NCBI GenBank assembly: GCA_002844335.1
Contig: CP019154.1
Location: 1,364,001 to 1,428,000, forward strand
Length of the DNA stretch: 64,000 nucleotides
DNA from: Haloarcula taiwanensis
Lineage (GTDB): Archaea; Halobacteriota; Halobacteria; Halobacteriales; Haloarculaceae
Direction of reading: 5' to 3'
A model generated the notes under the pieces. The model was given only the letters and a program-made list of their open reading frames with translations. It did not search any database and was not told the origin of the DNA. A program made the translations under genes and the position numbers. This document shows positions 8,595 through 15,681 of this stretch, one piece after another (positions within the stretch are counted from its first letter, which is position 1; each line of letters opens with the position of its first letter).

Positions 8595-9413
8595 TTATGG
8601 CCAGTCCGTCCGGCGGTCTGCAAGCGCCGGAAACTCCTCGCGGACCTGTTCGACACGGGTCGAGTCGAGAGTGGCAGTCACCAGCGCGGGGTGGTCGTCG
8701 GCGCTGGCGAGCGTCGTTCCCCACGGGTCGTACACCGTCGACCGACCCAGCAGTTCCGCGTCCTCGAATTTCCCGACGCCGTTCGCTGCGGCGACGTACA
8801 GCTGATTCTCGACTGCGCGGGCGCGACCGAACAGTTTCCAGTGCTCGACGCGCGGATACGGCCACGCACTGGGCACGAGCGTCAGCGTCACGCCCTCGTC
8901 GACGAGGTGGCGGTACAGCGCTGGGAACCGGAGGTCGTAGCAGGTGGTGACTCCGACAGTGAACCCCTCGAAGTCGACAGTCGGAACCGTCTCACCCGGC
9001 TCCAGTAGCTGGGATTCCGCGGAGTCGTAGCCAAACAGATGCTGTTTGCGATACACTGCCCGTCGCTCCCCGTCGCGGTCGAAGAATACGGCGGTGTTCG
9101 CCAGTCCGGCATCGGCGGGCACGTCGAACCCGGCCTCAGCGCTCGTCGCCAGGTCCTCGACGACGCTCCCGGCCAACACAGCCACGTCGTGGTCCGCGCC
9201 GGTGCTGCGGATTCGACTGAGCGTCTCGCCGTCCAGCCCCTCTGCTTCGCGTGCGTATCGGTCGAACGCGAAGTAGCCGACGTTGAACAGTTCCGGAAGC
9301 ACGACGAGGTCCGCGCCGTCCGCGGCCGCGTCCTTGATGGCGGTCGTCGCGCGGCTGACGTTCTCGGCGACCGAGTCCGACGAGACGTCTATCTGGGCAA
9401 GTGTGAGCCTCAT
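8595..9413 (-). CDS. Carbon-nitrogen hydrolase (nitrilase superfamily)
   Basis: The protein has 272 residues and the Glu-Lys-Cys triad of the nitrilase superfamily: Glu in VVLPELFN (about 41), Lys in VYRKQHLF (about 121) and Cys in TTCYDLRFP (about 157). These cytosolic enzymes hydrolyse amides such as omega-amides, ureides or carbamoyl compounds. It resembles the omega-amidase and predicted amidohydrolase branch, but the substrate is open. Its ATG overlaps the stop of the SRPBCC gene upstream by four bases (ATGA), so the two are translated as one unit. Length is normal for a single-domain member. Confidence 0.88.
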   Translation of the reverse strand: MRLTLAQIDVSSDSVAENVSRATTAIKDAAADGADLVVLPELFNVGYFAFDRYAREAEGLDGETLSRIRSTGADHDVAVLAGSVVEDLATSAEAGFDVPADAGLANTAVFFDRDGERRAVYRKQHLFGYDSAESQLLEPGETVPTVDFEGFTVGVTTCYDLRFPALYRHLVDEGVTLTLVPSAWPYPRVEHWKLFGRARAVENQLYVAAANGVGKFEDAELLGRSTVYDPWGTTLASADDHPALVTATLDSTRVEQVREEFPALADRRTDWP

Positions 9414-9841
9414 GCTTCGACTTCGAGGTCGTCCCGCAGCGCCTGTTCGAGGTTCTGCATCTCGCCGTCGAGGTTCCGCTTGAAGAAGCGCTCGACGCCC
9501 GGGAGCTTGCCGTCGACGATGAACCGGTTCGTCAGCTTCGTGCCGCCGTCGGCTGTCTCTTCGAGTTCGTGTTCGCCCTGAACGGTCATCACCTTCGAGC
9601 GACCGATAAAGCGAGCGTACTCCGGGCGACGCTGTTCGACGTCCTCGGTTTTCACCGTCATCGTCTGGTTGACCACCGGAATCGGGAGTTCGATCGACCA
9701 GTTCGCGTGTGTGTCGTCGATGATTTCCCAGTCAGTGACCACACTAATCGGCCGAGCCCGTTTATCCGGGTCAGTGATGAATTCCCAGACACGTTCCGGT
9801 GTGGCCGGCACAGTCATCGTTCGTTCGACCCGGACAGTCAT
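9410..9841 (-). CDS. SRPBCC (START-like) family protein
   Basis: The 143-residue product starts MTVRVERTMTVPATPERVW, the typical first strand and helix of the SRPBCC/polyketide-cyclase fold. It then alternates beta strands (WSIELPIPVVNQTM, RFIGRSKVMTVQGEHEL) and ends in the long C-terminal helix (VERFFKRNLDGEMQNLEQAL) that closes the hydrophobic pocket. Such proteins bind lipids or other hydrophobic ligands; CoxG-like and cell-envelope roles are both known in the superfamily. The four-base overlap with the nitrilase-type gene points to co-translation, and perhaps to a shared small-molecule substrate. Confidence 0.82.
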   Translation of the reverse strand: MTVRVERTMTVPATPERVWEFITDPDKRARPISVVTDWEIIDDTHANWSIELPIPVVNQTMTVKTEDVEQRRPEYARFIGRSKVMTVQGEHELEETADGGTKLTNRFIVDGKLPGVERFFKRNLDGEMQNLEQALRDDLEVEA

Positions 9842-9908
9842 GGAAGATACTGAGGACTACTGGCCGATGAATCCACCGATTGTAACAGTGCGGAAAACCC
9901 GGCAGCGG

Positions 9909-10136
9909 CTATCCAGTCGGCGTGACGCGCCACGTCGTCGACCGTGCGCGCCCCCATTTCTCGATCTCGACCTCGTCGGCCTCCTCAGCTAAGCGTGGGA
10001 GTCGCGCACCCACTTGCTTCGACGAGAGGCCGAGCTGCTCAGCGATGTTCTTCGCGCGGAAGTAGCTCTCCCCACGCGAGACGCTGTCCCGGAGATATTC
10101 GAGAATGCGTCGGTCTTCCTCGCTGTAATCGGCCAT
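9909..10136 (-). CDS. Small helix-turn-helix protein (DUF7123-like)
   Basis: This 75-residue protein is nearly all winged helix: EEDRRILEYLRDSVSRGESYFRAK would be helix 1, IAEQLGLSSKQVGARLPRL is a clear helix-turn-helix, and WGRARSTTWRVTP forms the wing. I recall it as a haloarchaeal family numbered DUF7123; no target is known. It is a likely DNA-binding protein of minimal size. It sits between the SRPBCC gene and another small gene on the same strand, with short gaps. Confidence 0.7.
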   Translation of the reverse strand: MADYSEEDRRILEYLRDSVSRGESYFRAKNIAEQLGLSSKQVGARLPRLAEEADEVEIEKWGRARSTTWRVTPTG

Positions 10137-10199
10137 ATAGGAGATACGGTCTCGGCGTTTTTAACGGTTCCCTTCACAGTCTCGCAGCTGATACCGGTA

Positions 10200-10430
10200 T
10201 CAGGCGTCGTAGGCGTGGATCGCCACGATAGCCACGGCCGCGGCGAGCATCGCGAGCCCGAACGCGCCGCCGGACGTCACGAGCAGGTTCCCCGTCTCAA
10301 GCTCCTGTGCGTGCAACACTGCGTAGTTGTAGCTGTTAGTTGCTGTGAACAGGGCCGCACCGACCGAGACGAGCCCGAACACTAGGGCCAGGCCCATCCC
10401 CATGTCGCTTTTGGACGCCTTGGAACTCAT
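10200..10430 (-). CDS. Small two-helix membrane protein (DUF7525-like)
   Basis: The product has 76 residues with two hydrophobic segments: about 10-30 (MGMGLALVFGLVSVGAALF) and about 50-73 (TSGGAFGLAMLAAAVAIVAI). A short loop with a Tyr-rich stretch lies between them, so it is a small integral membrane protein. I recall similar haloarchaeal proteins as DUF7525. There are no catalytic motifs. Downstream on the minus strand lies the small helix-turn-helix gene; upstream lies the broken LEA-2 fragment, which points the other way. Confidence 0.65.
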   Translation of the reverse strand: MSSKASKSDMGMGLALVFGLVSVGAALFTATNSYNYAVLHAQELETGNLLVTSGGAFGLAMLAAAVAIVAIHAYDA

Positions 10431-10469
10431 GTACGACGCTTTCGGTGTTGCCCACTTAGTTCATTCGGG

Positions 10470-10705
10470 CTGGGGCCACAGGACATATACCGACCCGTCG
10501 AAGCGAACCAGCCGCTCGTCTCGGACCCGGTGCTCTACGTCAACGAGACCCGCGGCGCGTGGGACCGGGCGAACCTCACACAGTCCGAGACGCCGCTGCA
10601 CCTCGCGTTCGACACCTACAACCCCAAGCCGTACCCCTACACGATTACGAAGGTCGGCTACACCATCCGGATGAACGACGTGACCGTCGGAGAGGGCGCT
10701 CCGTC
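10470..10705 (+). pseudogene. Remnant of an LEA type 2 (water stress/hypersensitive response) domain gene
   Basis: The plus strand in the frame of 10530 reads RPVEANQPLVSDPVLYVNET, then GAWDRANLTQSETPLHLAF, DTYNPKPYPYTITKVGYTIR and MNDVTVGEGA. This is the start of the second half of haloarchaeal LEA-2 domain proteins, where a YNPKPYPYT-like motif and MNDV-x-x-GEGA follow each other. Upstream of about 10470 I see no start codon and no further homology. After GEGA the frame turns into the antisense of the AbrB-PhoU gene. Both ends of the original gene (usually over 300 residues) are therefore missing. It fills the gap between the small membrane gene and the PhoU-like gene. Confidence 0.65.
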
Positions 10706-10763
10706 GTCGAGACAGACACGGCACGGCCAGCGGAAGGAAAAAACCGGACCGGTTCGGCGTCGC

Positions 10764-11798
10764 TTACTCGATGGTCGTGTGCTCGGACTCCTCGTTGAGC
10801 GCGAGGTTCGTCGCGATTTCGGCGCTCCGGACCGCGAACTCGGCGGTCTGCTGGAGGCTGACGAGCACTTCACGCACTTCCAGCAGCGCCTCGTTGTCCA
10901 TCTCCGGCAGGTCGTCCAGAATCTCGTGTTCCTTGTCGCCGATGTCCTTGTACAGCTCCCGGACCTGAATCGCGGTGTCGTAGTTGCGGTCGACGGCTGC
11001 CTGCACCGCCAGCTCGGTGATGTCGTTGACCTGGTCGGTGAACTCGCGGATGCGCCGCATCGTCGAACTGTCGACGTTGAGCGAGTGGTCCTCGGTCTCG
11101 AGGGCGATTTCGGCGATGTCCTCGGCGTTGTCGGCAGTCAGTTCGAGGTTCTTCGCAATCGAGCGGTAGCCGATGAGCGGGAAGCCGTCGTTGAGGCCGA
11201 TGGCCCGCGCGAGATTCGGGTTCTGGTAGGCCGTGAAGATGAGGCGAAGCAGGAGGACGAATATCTTGTTGGCCTGTCGCTCGCGGTTGAGCGCCCGCTG
11301 CGCGAGATCGGGGTTGCCGTGTGCGAGAGATTTTACTGCCTCGTTTCGCATCGTCGAGCCGGTGGACTCCAGCCGTTCGAGGAGGTTGTTGAGCGTGAAG
11401 TCCTCCGGGTCGACGGAACAGCGGATGGCGATTCGGTCGGGCGTCTCCTCGATGACACCAAGCCCCATCAGCTGGGTTTCGGCGTTGTAAACGGCGTTGA
11501 TGTGAGAGGATTCCAGCGTCTCGCCCTCTGGGGCTTCGACGTGGATGACGCGCCGGCCGAGCACGTACTGGGCGACGATAGCCCGCTCGACAGACGCAGC
11601 ATCGAGATTCTCCGCGTGGATGATAGCCTCCGACTCCTCGGTCTGGACGGACTCGGGCATGACTGTCAGCGTGCCTTTGCCGCCCATCCGTAGCGACACC
11701 TCGTCACCTTTTTCGACGTCGTGCGCACTGGCCCACTCCGCAGGCAGCGTCATCGCGAGCGTCGACGGCCCCAGTCGCTGGACTTTCCGTGTTTCCAT
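10764..11798 (-). CDS. AbrB/SpoVT-PhoU family phosphate regulator
   Basis: The protein has 344 residues. Residues 1-45 form an AbrB/SpoVT swapped-hairpin DNA-binding domain (METRKVQRLGPSTLAMTLPA, then EKGDEVSLRM). The rest has two PhoU-like three-helix units with acidic metal-binding stretches (about 120-225 and 230-330). Haloarchaea use such fusions near pst phosphate transport genes or as stand-alone regulators of phosphate response. Here no pst genes are adjacent. The upstream region is AT-rich and holds an inverted repeat (11841-11869) that could be an operator. It follows the NAD-kinase-like gene on the same strand. Confidence 0.85.
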   Translation of the reverse strand: METRKVQRLGPSTLAMTLPAEWASAHDVEKGDEVSLRMGGKGTLTVMPESVQTEESEAIIHAENLDAASVERAIVAQYVLGRRVIHVEAPEGETLESSHINAVYNAETQLMGLGVIEETPDRIAIRCSVDPEDFTLNNLLERLESTGSTMRNEAVKSLAHGNPDLAQRALNRERQANKIFVLLLRLIFTAYQNPNLARAIGLNDGFPLIGYRSIAKNLELTADNAEDIAEIALETEDHSLNVDSSTMRRIREFTDQVNDITELAVQAAVDRNYDTAIQVRELYKDIGDKEHEILDDLPEMDNEALLEVREVLVSLQQTAEFAVRSAEIATNLALNEESEHTTIE

Positions 11799-11840
11799 AT
11801 GTCCTTTGTGGGGCGTGAGATACCTTAATCTTGACTATAC

Positions 11841-11869
11841 ATGATAAAATACCGCGGGCGATATATCAT
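11841..11869. promoter_or_regulatory. Inverted repeat ATGATA-17-TATCAT upstream of the PhoU-type gene
   Basis: The half-sites ATGATA (11841-11846) and TATCAT (11864-11869) are exact complements in an otherwise GC-rich genome. The stretch lies 43-71 bases before the AbrB-PhoU start, over or just upstream of where the TATA element should be (TTTTATCAT on the minus strand). It could be an operator, perhaps autoregulatory, but AT-rich promoter DNA forms such repeats easily. Confidence 0.35.
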
Positions 11870-11896
11870 GGCCTGCCGCCCTCGACTGTGGAAGCG

Positions 11897-12967
11897 TCAG
11901 ACGACTTCGACAAGTCTCCGCTCGTGACGCCCGACGCGGACCCGCAGCCAGCCGCGCAGTTCCTCGTCTAATTCCGAGTCGCCAGTGTCGACACGGAGCG
12001 TGCCGATGCCGTCCAGCTTCCGCCGCGAAGCGACCACTTCGAGGTCACACTGCCTGATGACCGCCGGCGACAACTGTTGGTTCCCCCGGCCGAACACGAA
12101 CCCCTGCCCGCCGATGGGCGATACAACGATGATATTCCGGTCGCCGAGAGCATCGAGAATGTCCGATTCGGCAGCGTCGCGGACGAGTACCTCTCCGTCG
12201 CGCCACACATCGACACCAAGGGTCGTCCCGTCGAATCCGATTTCACCTTTGATAGCGCCGACAGTGCTCCCCGGACCAAGAATGTACGTGACGCCTGGTT
12301 CGACGGCGTCGGCGACGCTCTCTGCGAGGGACCCGACGCTCCCGCCGCCCAGCTGCTTGGCCGACTGGCGCTGGTCGGCGACGGGGACCGTGGCGACCGC
12401 CCGCAGTTCCGTGACGACCTCCCCGCCCCTGAAGGCGTCCTCGTCGATGTCGTTGACCTCCGCACGCTCCGTCTCAGAGAAGCGGGCGACGATGCGGCCG
12501 GCCGCCCGCGGCGACACGCCGAACACGGAGGAGTACACCTTGACGCCCGCCGGCACCCCGAGAATCGGGATCGTCGCGCCCAGTTCGTCGAGGGTCATCG
12601 CCACGTCCACGGCCGTGCCATCGCCGCCGACGAACAGAATCACGTCCGCGTCAGCCTCGACGAAGGCCCGGACCGCCGCCCGCGTGTCCTCGCTCGTCGT
12701 CTCGTCGGCGGTTGCCGGAGCGCCGACAACAGTCGGGTCGAATCCTACCTTGCGAGCGATATCCGCACCCATCGGGTCACCGTACGTGAGCAGTTCCACA
12801 TCCGCCCCAACCTGGGCGAGCGATTCCAGCGCGATCCGTGCCCGGTCCGGTGCGCGTTGCTCCGCACCGCGACGGCGCGCCTCCGCAACTTTCCCGTCAG
12901 TGCCCTTGAGGCCGACGCGGCCGCCCATGCCAGCGATGGGGTTGACCACGACACCGATTCGTCGCAT
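11897..12967 (-). CDS. ATP-NAD kinase family protein (AcoX-like)
   Basis: The 356-residue product begins RRIGVVVNPIAGMGGRVGLK and has the GGDGT kinase motif (VILFVGGDGTAVDVAMTL, about 112-129). It continues with IPILGVPAGVKVYSSVFGV and a C-terminal domain with GSTVGAIKGEI. That is the layout of the ATP-NAD/AcoX kinase family, which is longer than classical NAD kinase (about 280 residues). The family phosphorylates NAD or a related compound; for the AcoX branch the true substrate is not settled. It is cytosolic. It heads a minus-strand pair with the PhoU-like gene, about 98 bases away. Confidence 0.82.
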   Translation of the reverse strand: MRRIGVVVNPIAGMGGRVGLKGTDGKVAEARRRGAEQRAPDRARIALESLAQVGADVELLTYGDPMGADIARKVGFDPTVVGAPATADETTSEDTRAAVRAFVEADADVILFVGGDGTAVDVAMTLDELGATIPILGVPAGVKVYSSVFGVSPRAAGRIVARFSETERAEVNDIDEDAFRGGEVVTELRAVATVPVADQRQSAKQLGGGSVGSLAESVADAVEPGVTYILGPGSTVGAIKGEIGFDGTTLGVDVWRDGEVLVRDAAESDILDALGDRNIIVVSPIGGQGFVFGRGNQQLSPAVIRQCDLEVVASRRKLDGIGTLRVDTGDSELDEELRGWLRVRVGRHERRLVEVV

Positions 12968-13046
12968 TCGCCGTCACTACGCGACCCTGCGGCAAAAGCG
13001 GTCCGGGAGCGTGCCTTTCAAGCCACCCCACGCAGAACGCACAGCT

Positions 13047-13163
13047 ATGTCAGTCGTACTCCAGAGTGGCGTCCAGACAGGAATCATCAACGCGTCCGGC
13101 GCAGTCATCACGCTCGGTGGCCTGCTGCTTACGTTTCTCTGGCTGAACCATCTCTACCGGTAG
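13047..13163 (+). CDS. Mini membrane protein of 38 residues
   Basis: An ATG at 13047 opens a 38-residue frame, starting MSVVLQSGVQTGIINASGAV and ending with a hydrophobic helix (ITLGGLLLTFLWLNHLYR). It stops at the tag 13161-13163, directly before the convergent CinA-like stop. The single membrane helix, clean start and position between a divergent and a convergent gene favour a real microprotein. There is no known function. It is too short for coding statistics to be decisive. Confidence 0.5.
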   Translation: MSVVLQSGVQTGIINASGAVITLGGLLLTFLWLNHLYR

Positions 13164-13859
13164 TCACTCCGCCGTTGGTGAGTCGACGCGCTCGCTGAAC
13201 CACGCCGCTGCCTCCTCGACTAGCTTCTCCTCTGTCCCCTCGAACCGGACGGTCACGTGGTCGCCCGGATAGCTACCGACCTTGACCGGGAACTGCTCCT
13301 GTACCTCCGCGAGTCGGTCGAGCAGCGCGCTCTCGGGCTCATCGGCGTCGACGGTGCGCACGTACCGCTGCTCGCCGGTGAACTCGTCGGCGACCTCCTC
13401 GAACATCCGCTTCATCTCGGCCGGCACGCCCGGCAAGACGTAACAGCTCTCGACGACACAGCCGGGTGCGACGCCCTCGTGATTGGACAAGACACGGGAC
13501 CCCTCCGGCACCTCGCCGGTCCCATCGGTCAGGTCGTCGCGCGTATACCCGCCGTGTTCCTCCAGCCACGCGATGGCGTCCTCGCTCTCGACGACGTCCC
13601 GGCCGAACGCCGCGGCGACGGCCTCGATGGTTTTGTCGTCGTGCGTCGGTCCGAGGCCGCCGGTGACGATGACGGCATCGAACTCCGCGTGGTACTCGTT
13701 GACCACGCGGGCGATGTCCGCGATCTCGTCGGGGACGACCGTCGTCCGTCCGACAGTGACGCCCCGCTCCGCGAGCTGTTGTCCCAGCCACGCGGCGTTC
13801 GTGTTGACCGTCTCGCCACTGAGCAGTTCGTCTCCGACCGTGACTACCGCGACGCGCAT
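13164..13859 (-). CDS. CinA-like molybdopterin-binding domain protein (nicotinamide mononucleotide deamidase-related)
   Basis: The 231-residue protein starts at 13859 with MRVAVVTVGDELLSGETVNT, the first motif of the CinA/MoeA-type MPT-binding (COG1058) domain. It has VIVTGGLGPTHDDKTIEA at about 62-79 and EGVAPGCVVE with LPGVPAEMKRMFEEV near 125-145. The C-terminal deamidase domain of bacterial CinA is absent, as is usual in archaea. The role may be hydrolysis of ADP-ribose or handling of damaged nucleotides. An in-frame start at 13886 exists, but the family starts with the MRVAVV strand. Confidence 0.85.
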   Translation of the reverse strand: MRVAVVTVGDELLSGETVNTNAAWLGQQLAERGVTVGRTTVVPDEIADIARVVNEYHAEFDAVIVTGGLGPTHDDKTIEAVAAAFGRDVVESEDAIAWLEEHGGYTRDDLTDGTGEVPEGSRVLSNHEGVAPGCVVESCYVLPGVPAEMKRMFEEVADEFTGEQRYVRTVDADEPESALLDRLAEVQEQFPVKVGSYPGDHVTVRFEGTEEKLVEEAAAWFSERVDSPTAE

Positions 13860-13933
13860 ACCGCCTGCTTGGACTGGGGGACACAAATACTGTCGGTCAC
13901 AGCACTTAGCGGTTTCAGTGAATCGGAGAGAAA

Positions 13934-14008
13934 TGCTCCGTCAGGGATTTGAACCCTAGTCATCACCGTGAGAGGGTGATATGATTGGCCGGACTACACC
14001 AACGGAGC
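13934..14008 (-). tRNA. tRNA-Glu (anticodon CTC)
   Basis: The minus strand folds into a 75-base cloverleaf: acceptor GCTCCGT paired with ACGGAGC, D arm around TGTAGTCCGGCCAA, anticodon stem TCACC/GGTGA with loop CTCTCAC (anticodon CTC), and T arm AGGGTTCAAATCCCT. The discriminator base is A and CCA is not encoded. No intron is visible. A TATA-like TTATACG lies about 30 bases upstream. Confidence 0.95.
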
Positions 14009-14034
14009 GTACACAACTTCGTAGCGAGGAGATA

Positions 14035-14043
14035 CGTATAATC
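14035..14043 (-). promoter_or_regulatory. TATA-like element of the tRNA-Glu gene
   Basis: On the minus strand the sequence GATTATACG ends about 27-35 bases before the tRNA 5' end at 14008. That is the right spacing for an archaeal TATA box, and the surrounding DNA is richer in A and T than its neighbours. Confidence 0.5.
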
Positions 14044-14148
14044 ATTGCGTTTCAGCCCCGCCCTGTGCTGGTTTATCATACTGGTCGCTGTAACTATTAC
14101 CAGCTCTCTGCGGTAGCGAAATGTCACACGGACGCACAGCCGGACGTA

Positions 14149-15363
14149 TCACTCATCGTCAAACGGTGATCCAGCGGCGTCGGGTTCCTGACCGGCGAGG
14201 CTGATTATGTTCTCGCGGCCGACCCTGAGCTTCGAGATATCGCCGTCGTCTTCCATGTCAGAGAGGAGCATGCTCACTTTCGACTTCGACCAGTCGGTGC
14301 TGTCGACGATATCCACCTGCTTCATTCGGCCGCCGTTCTCCTCCAGCAGCTTGCGGACGCGGTCGCTGTCGGTGAGTAACTCCTCGTCAGGGACCGCCGG
14401 TTCGTCGGGCGTATCGGTGTCCGCTGTTGCATCGCCCGGCGGAGCCGACGACGGCTGCTCCGTGGCCGCAGCGGCTGACGGTGTCGAAGCGGGCGGTTCG
14501 TCGTCGTCGGTTCCCAGCACCTGTCCCAGCGCGCCGGACCGCCACGCGGCCGCACCGCCGGCGACGAGGGCGATAAAGATGACGACAGCCGGGAGCATCC
14601 ACGATGGCCCGCCACTGGACCCGTCAGGGGCGTCGGCAGCCGCCGTGGTACCGCGCTCCGTCTCGGTATTCTGCCCGGTCTCGCGCGGTTCCAGTTCCAC
14701 GTAGGGCCGGCGGTCGTTGAACGACTGCTCGCCGTTCCACGTGACACTCGCGCTGTTTTCGAGCGAGTCAGGGGCGCTCTGTGAGTCCGGGTCCGGCTGG
14801 ACATCGACGAACGTCAGTTCGGGGCCGCGCTCAAAGACGAACGACTGACTCGACCCGATGTAGAACCCGCCGTCGAATACGTCGCTGACAACCACTGCAT
14901 CGCCCTCGACGACCGCGAAATTATGCCAGCGGAACGACATCTTCACCGTCCCAGTGTTCTGGAGCGGGTCGACCGTTGCCGACCGGTCGTAGTCGGTCGC
15001 ACTCATGTTCCGGCCGGTCACGTTCGTCCCGTACTGCGTCAGCAGCGTCGACTGCCTGACGAAGTTCTGGTATAATGGCTGCTCTGACTGCTCGAACTCC
15101 GCGGCGAACTCCTCGAACTGCTGTTGCTCGGACTCGTTCGTGAGCGGGGTCCTGTGGAGGATAGCCCACTCCGCGGACCCGTTCTGATACAGCGTGACCT
15201 GGAACGTCGTCCGGTCGAACCTGTCCGGCGTCTGGACGCCGACGCTCTCGTCGGTCGGCTGTGCCACCGCCAGCGGCGCGGCACCGCTTCCCAGCAAGAG
15301 AACCAGCACGAGACTGGCGACGACCAGGCGTACCATCTGTCGTATATCATCGATGGACCGCAT
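14149..15363 (-). CDS. Membrane-anchored winged-helix protein (DUF7345/DUF7343-like)
   Basis: The chosen start at 15363 gives 404 residues. A signal-type hydrophobic segment (MVRLVVASLVLVLLLGSG, about 10-27) precedes an extracellular beta domain with FQVTLYQNGSAEWAILHRT. An acidic linker and one membrane helix (WMLPAVVIFIALVAGGAAAW, about 250-270) follow, then a low-complexity Ser/Pro/Ala/Asp linker. The C-terminus is a winged helix (RVRKLLEENGGRMKQVDIVD, then WSKSKVSMLLSDMEDDG). This is a one-component receptor layout: sensor outside, DNA-binding domain inside. The open frame runs further upstream to 15564, but that part is not hydrophobic and would precede the signal segment. Confidence 0.82.
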   Translation of the reverse strand: MRSIDDIRQMVRLVVASLVLVLLLGSGAAPLAVAQPTDESVGVQTPDRFDRTTFQVTLYQNGSAEWAILHRTPLTNESEQQQFEEFAAEFEQSEQPLYQNFVRQSTLLTQYGTNVTGRNMSATDYDRSATVDPLQNTGTVKMSFRWHNFAVVEGDAVVVSDVFDGGFYIGSSQSFVFERGPELTFVDVQPDPDSQSAPDSLENSASVTWNGEQSFNDRRPYVELEPRETGQNTETERGTTAAADAPDGSSGGPSWMLPAVVIFIALVAGGAAAWRSGALGQVLGTDDDEPPASTPSAAAATEQPSSAPPGDATADTDTPDEPAVPDEELLTDSDRVRKLLEENGGRMKQVDIVDSTDWSKSKVSMLLSDMEDDGDISKLRVGRENIISLAGQEPDAAGSPFDDE

Positions 15364-15681
15364 AAAAGCGCTGTGAATAGCACTGTTCTCAGTCAGTATC
15401 GGGCCGGTGTCCGGTGATTTCTCGATACGAGTACAACGAAGGTGCTGGTGACCGAAACCGGTGTCGCGCGCCGTGCGGGCGCTCGATCTCACAGCCCTCA
15501 CCGGGTTCGAAGTAGATTCAATCGGCACTCTGTCCCGTGGTATCGGTTGTCTCTCGTCTAACACGTGACCATGGGAGGGGGCGATTCCTGTTTTGACACC
15601 GGTGTCTTGGCTTCTACACCGGTATTTCGCATAAATTTCCGGTGGGTTATTTAGAGAGGAGGGTCCAACGAACGGTAACCT
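15364..15681. other. Divergent intergenic region before the liv operon
   Basis: These 318 bases separate the membrane-anchored winged-helix gene (minus) from livH (plus). I see no convincing gene. The region holds three ACCGGTRT elements (15457-15464, 15598-15605 and 15618-15625) and a TATA-like GGTTATTTAG (15645-15654) before livH. Confidence 0.6.
15595..15625 (+). promoter_or_regulatory. Tandem ACACCGGTRT sites, likely operator of the liv operon
   Basis: ACACCGGTGT (15596-15605, part of the 12-base palindrome GACACCGGTGTC) and ACACCGGTAT (15616-15625) lie exactly 20 bases apart, about two helical turns. They sit just upstream of the TATA-like element at 15645-15654. A third ACCGGTGT lies at 15457-15464. 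Spacing and symmetry suggest a dimeric regulator bound twice on one face of the DNA. The regulator is not identified. Confidence 0.5.

Noticed and set aside
10530-11693. 387-residue plus-strand frame
   Set aside because: Only its first 57 residues are protein-like (the LEA-2 remnant). The rest is antisense of AbrB-PhoU.
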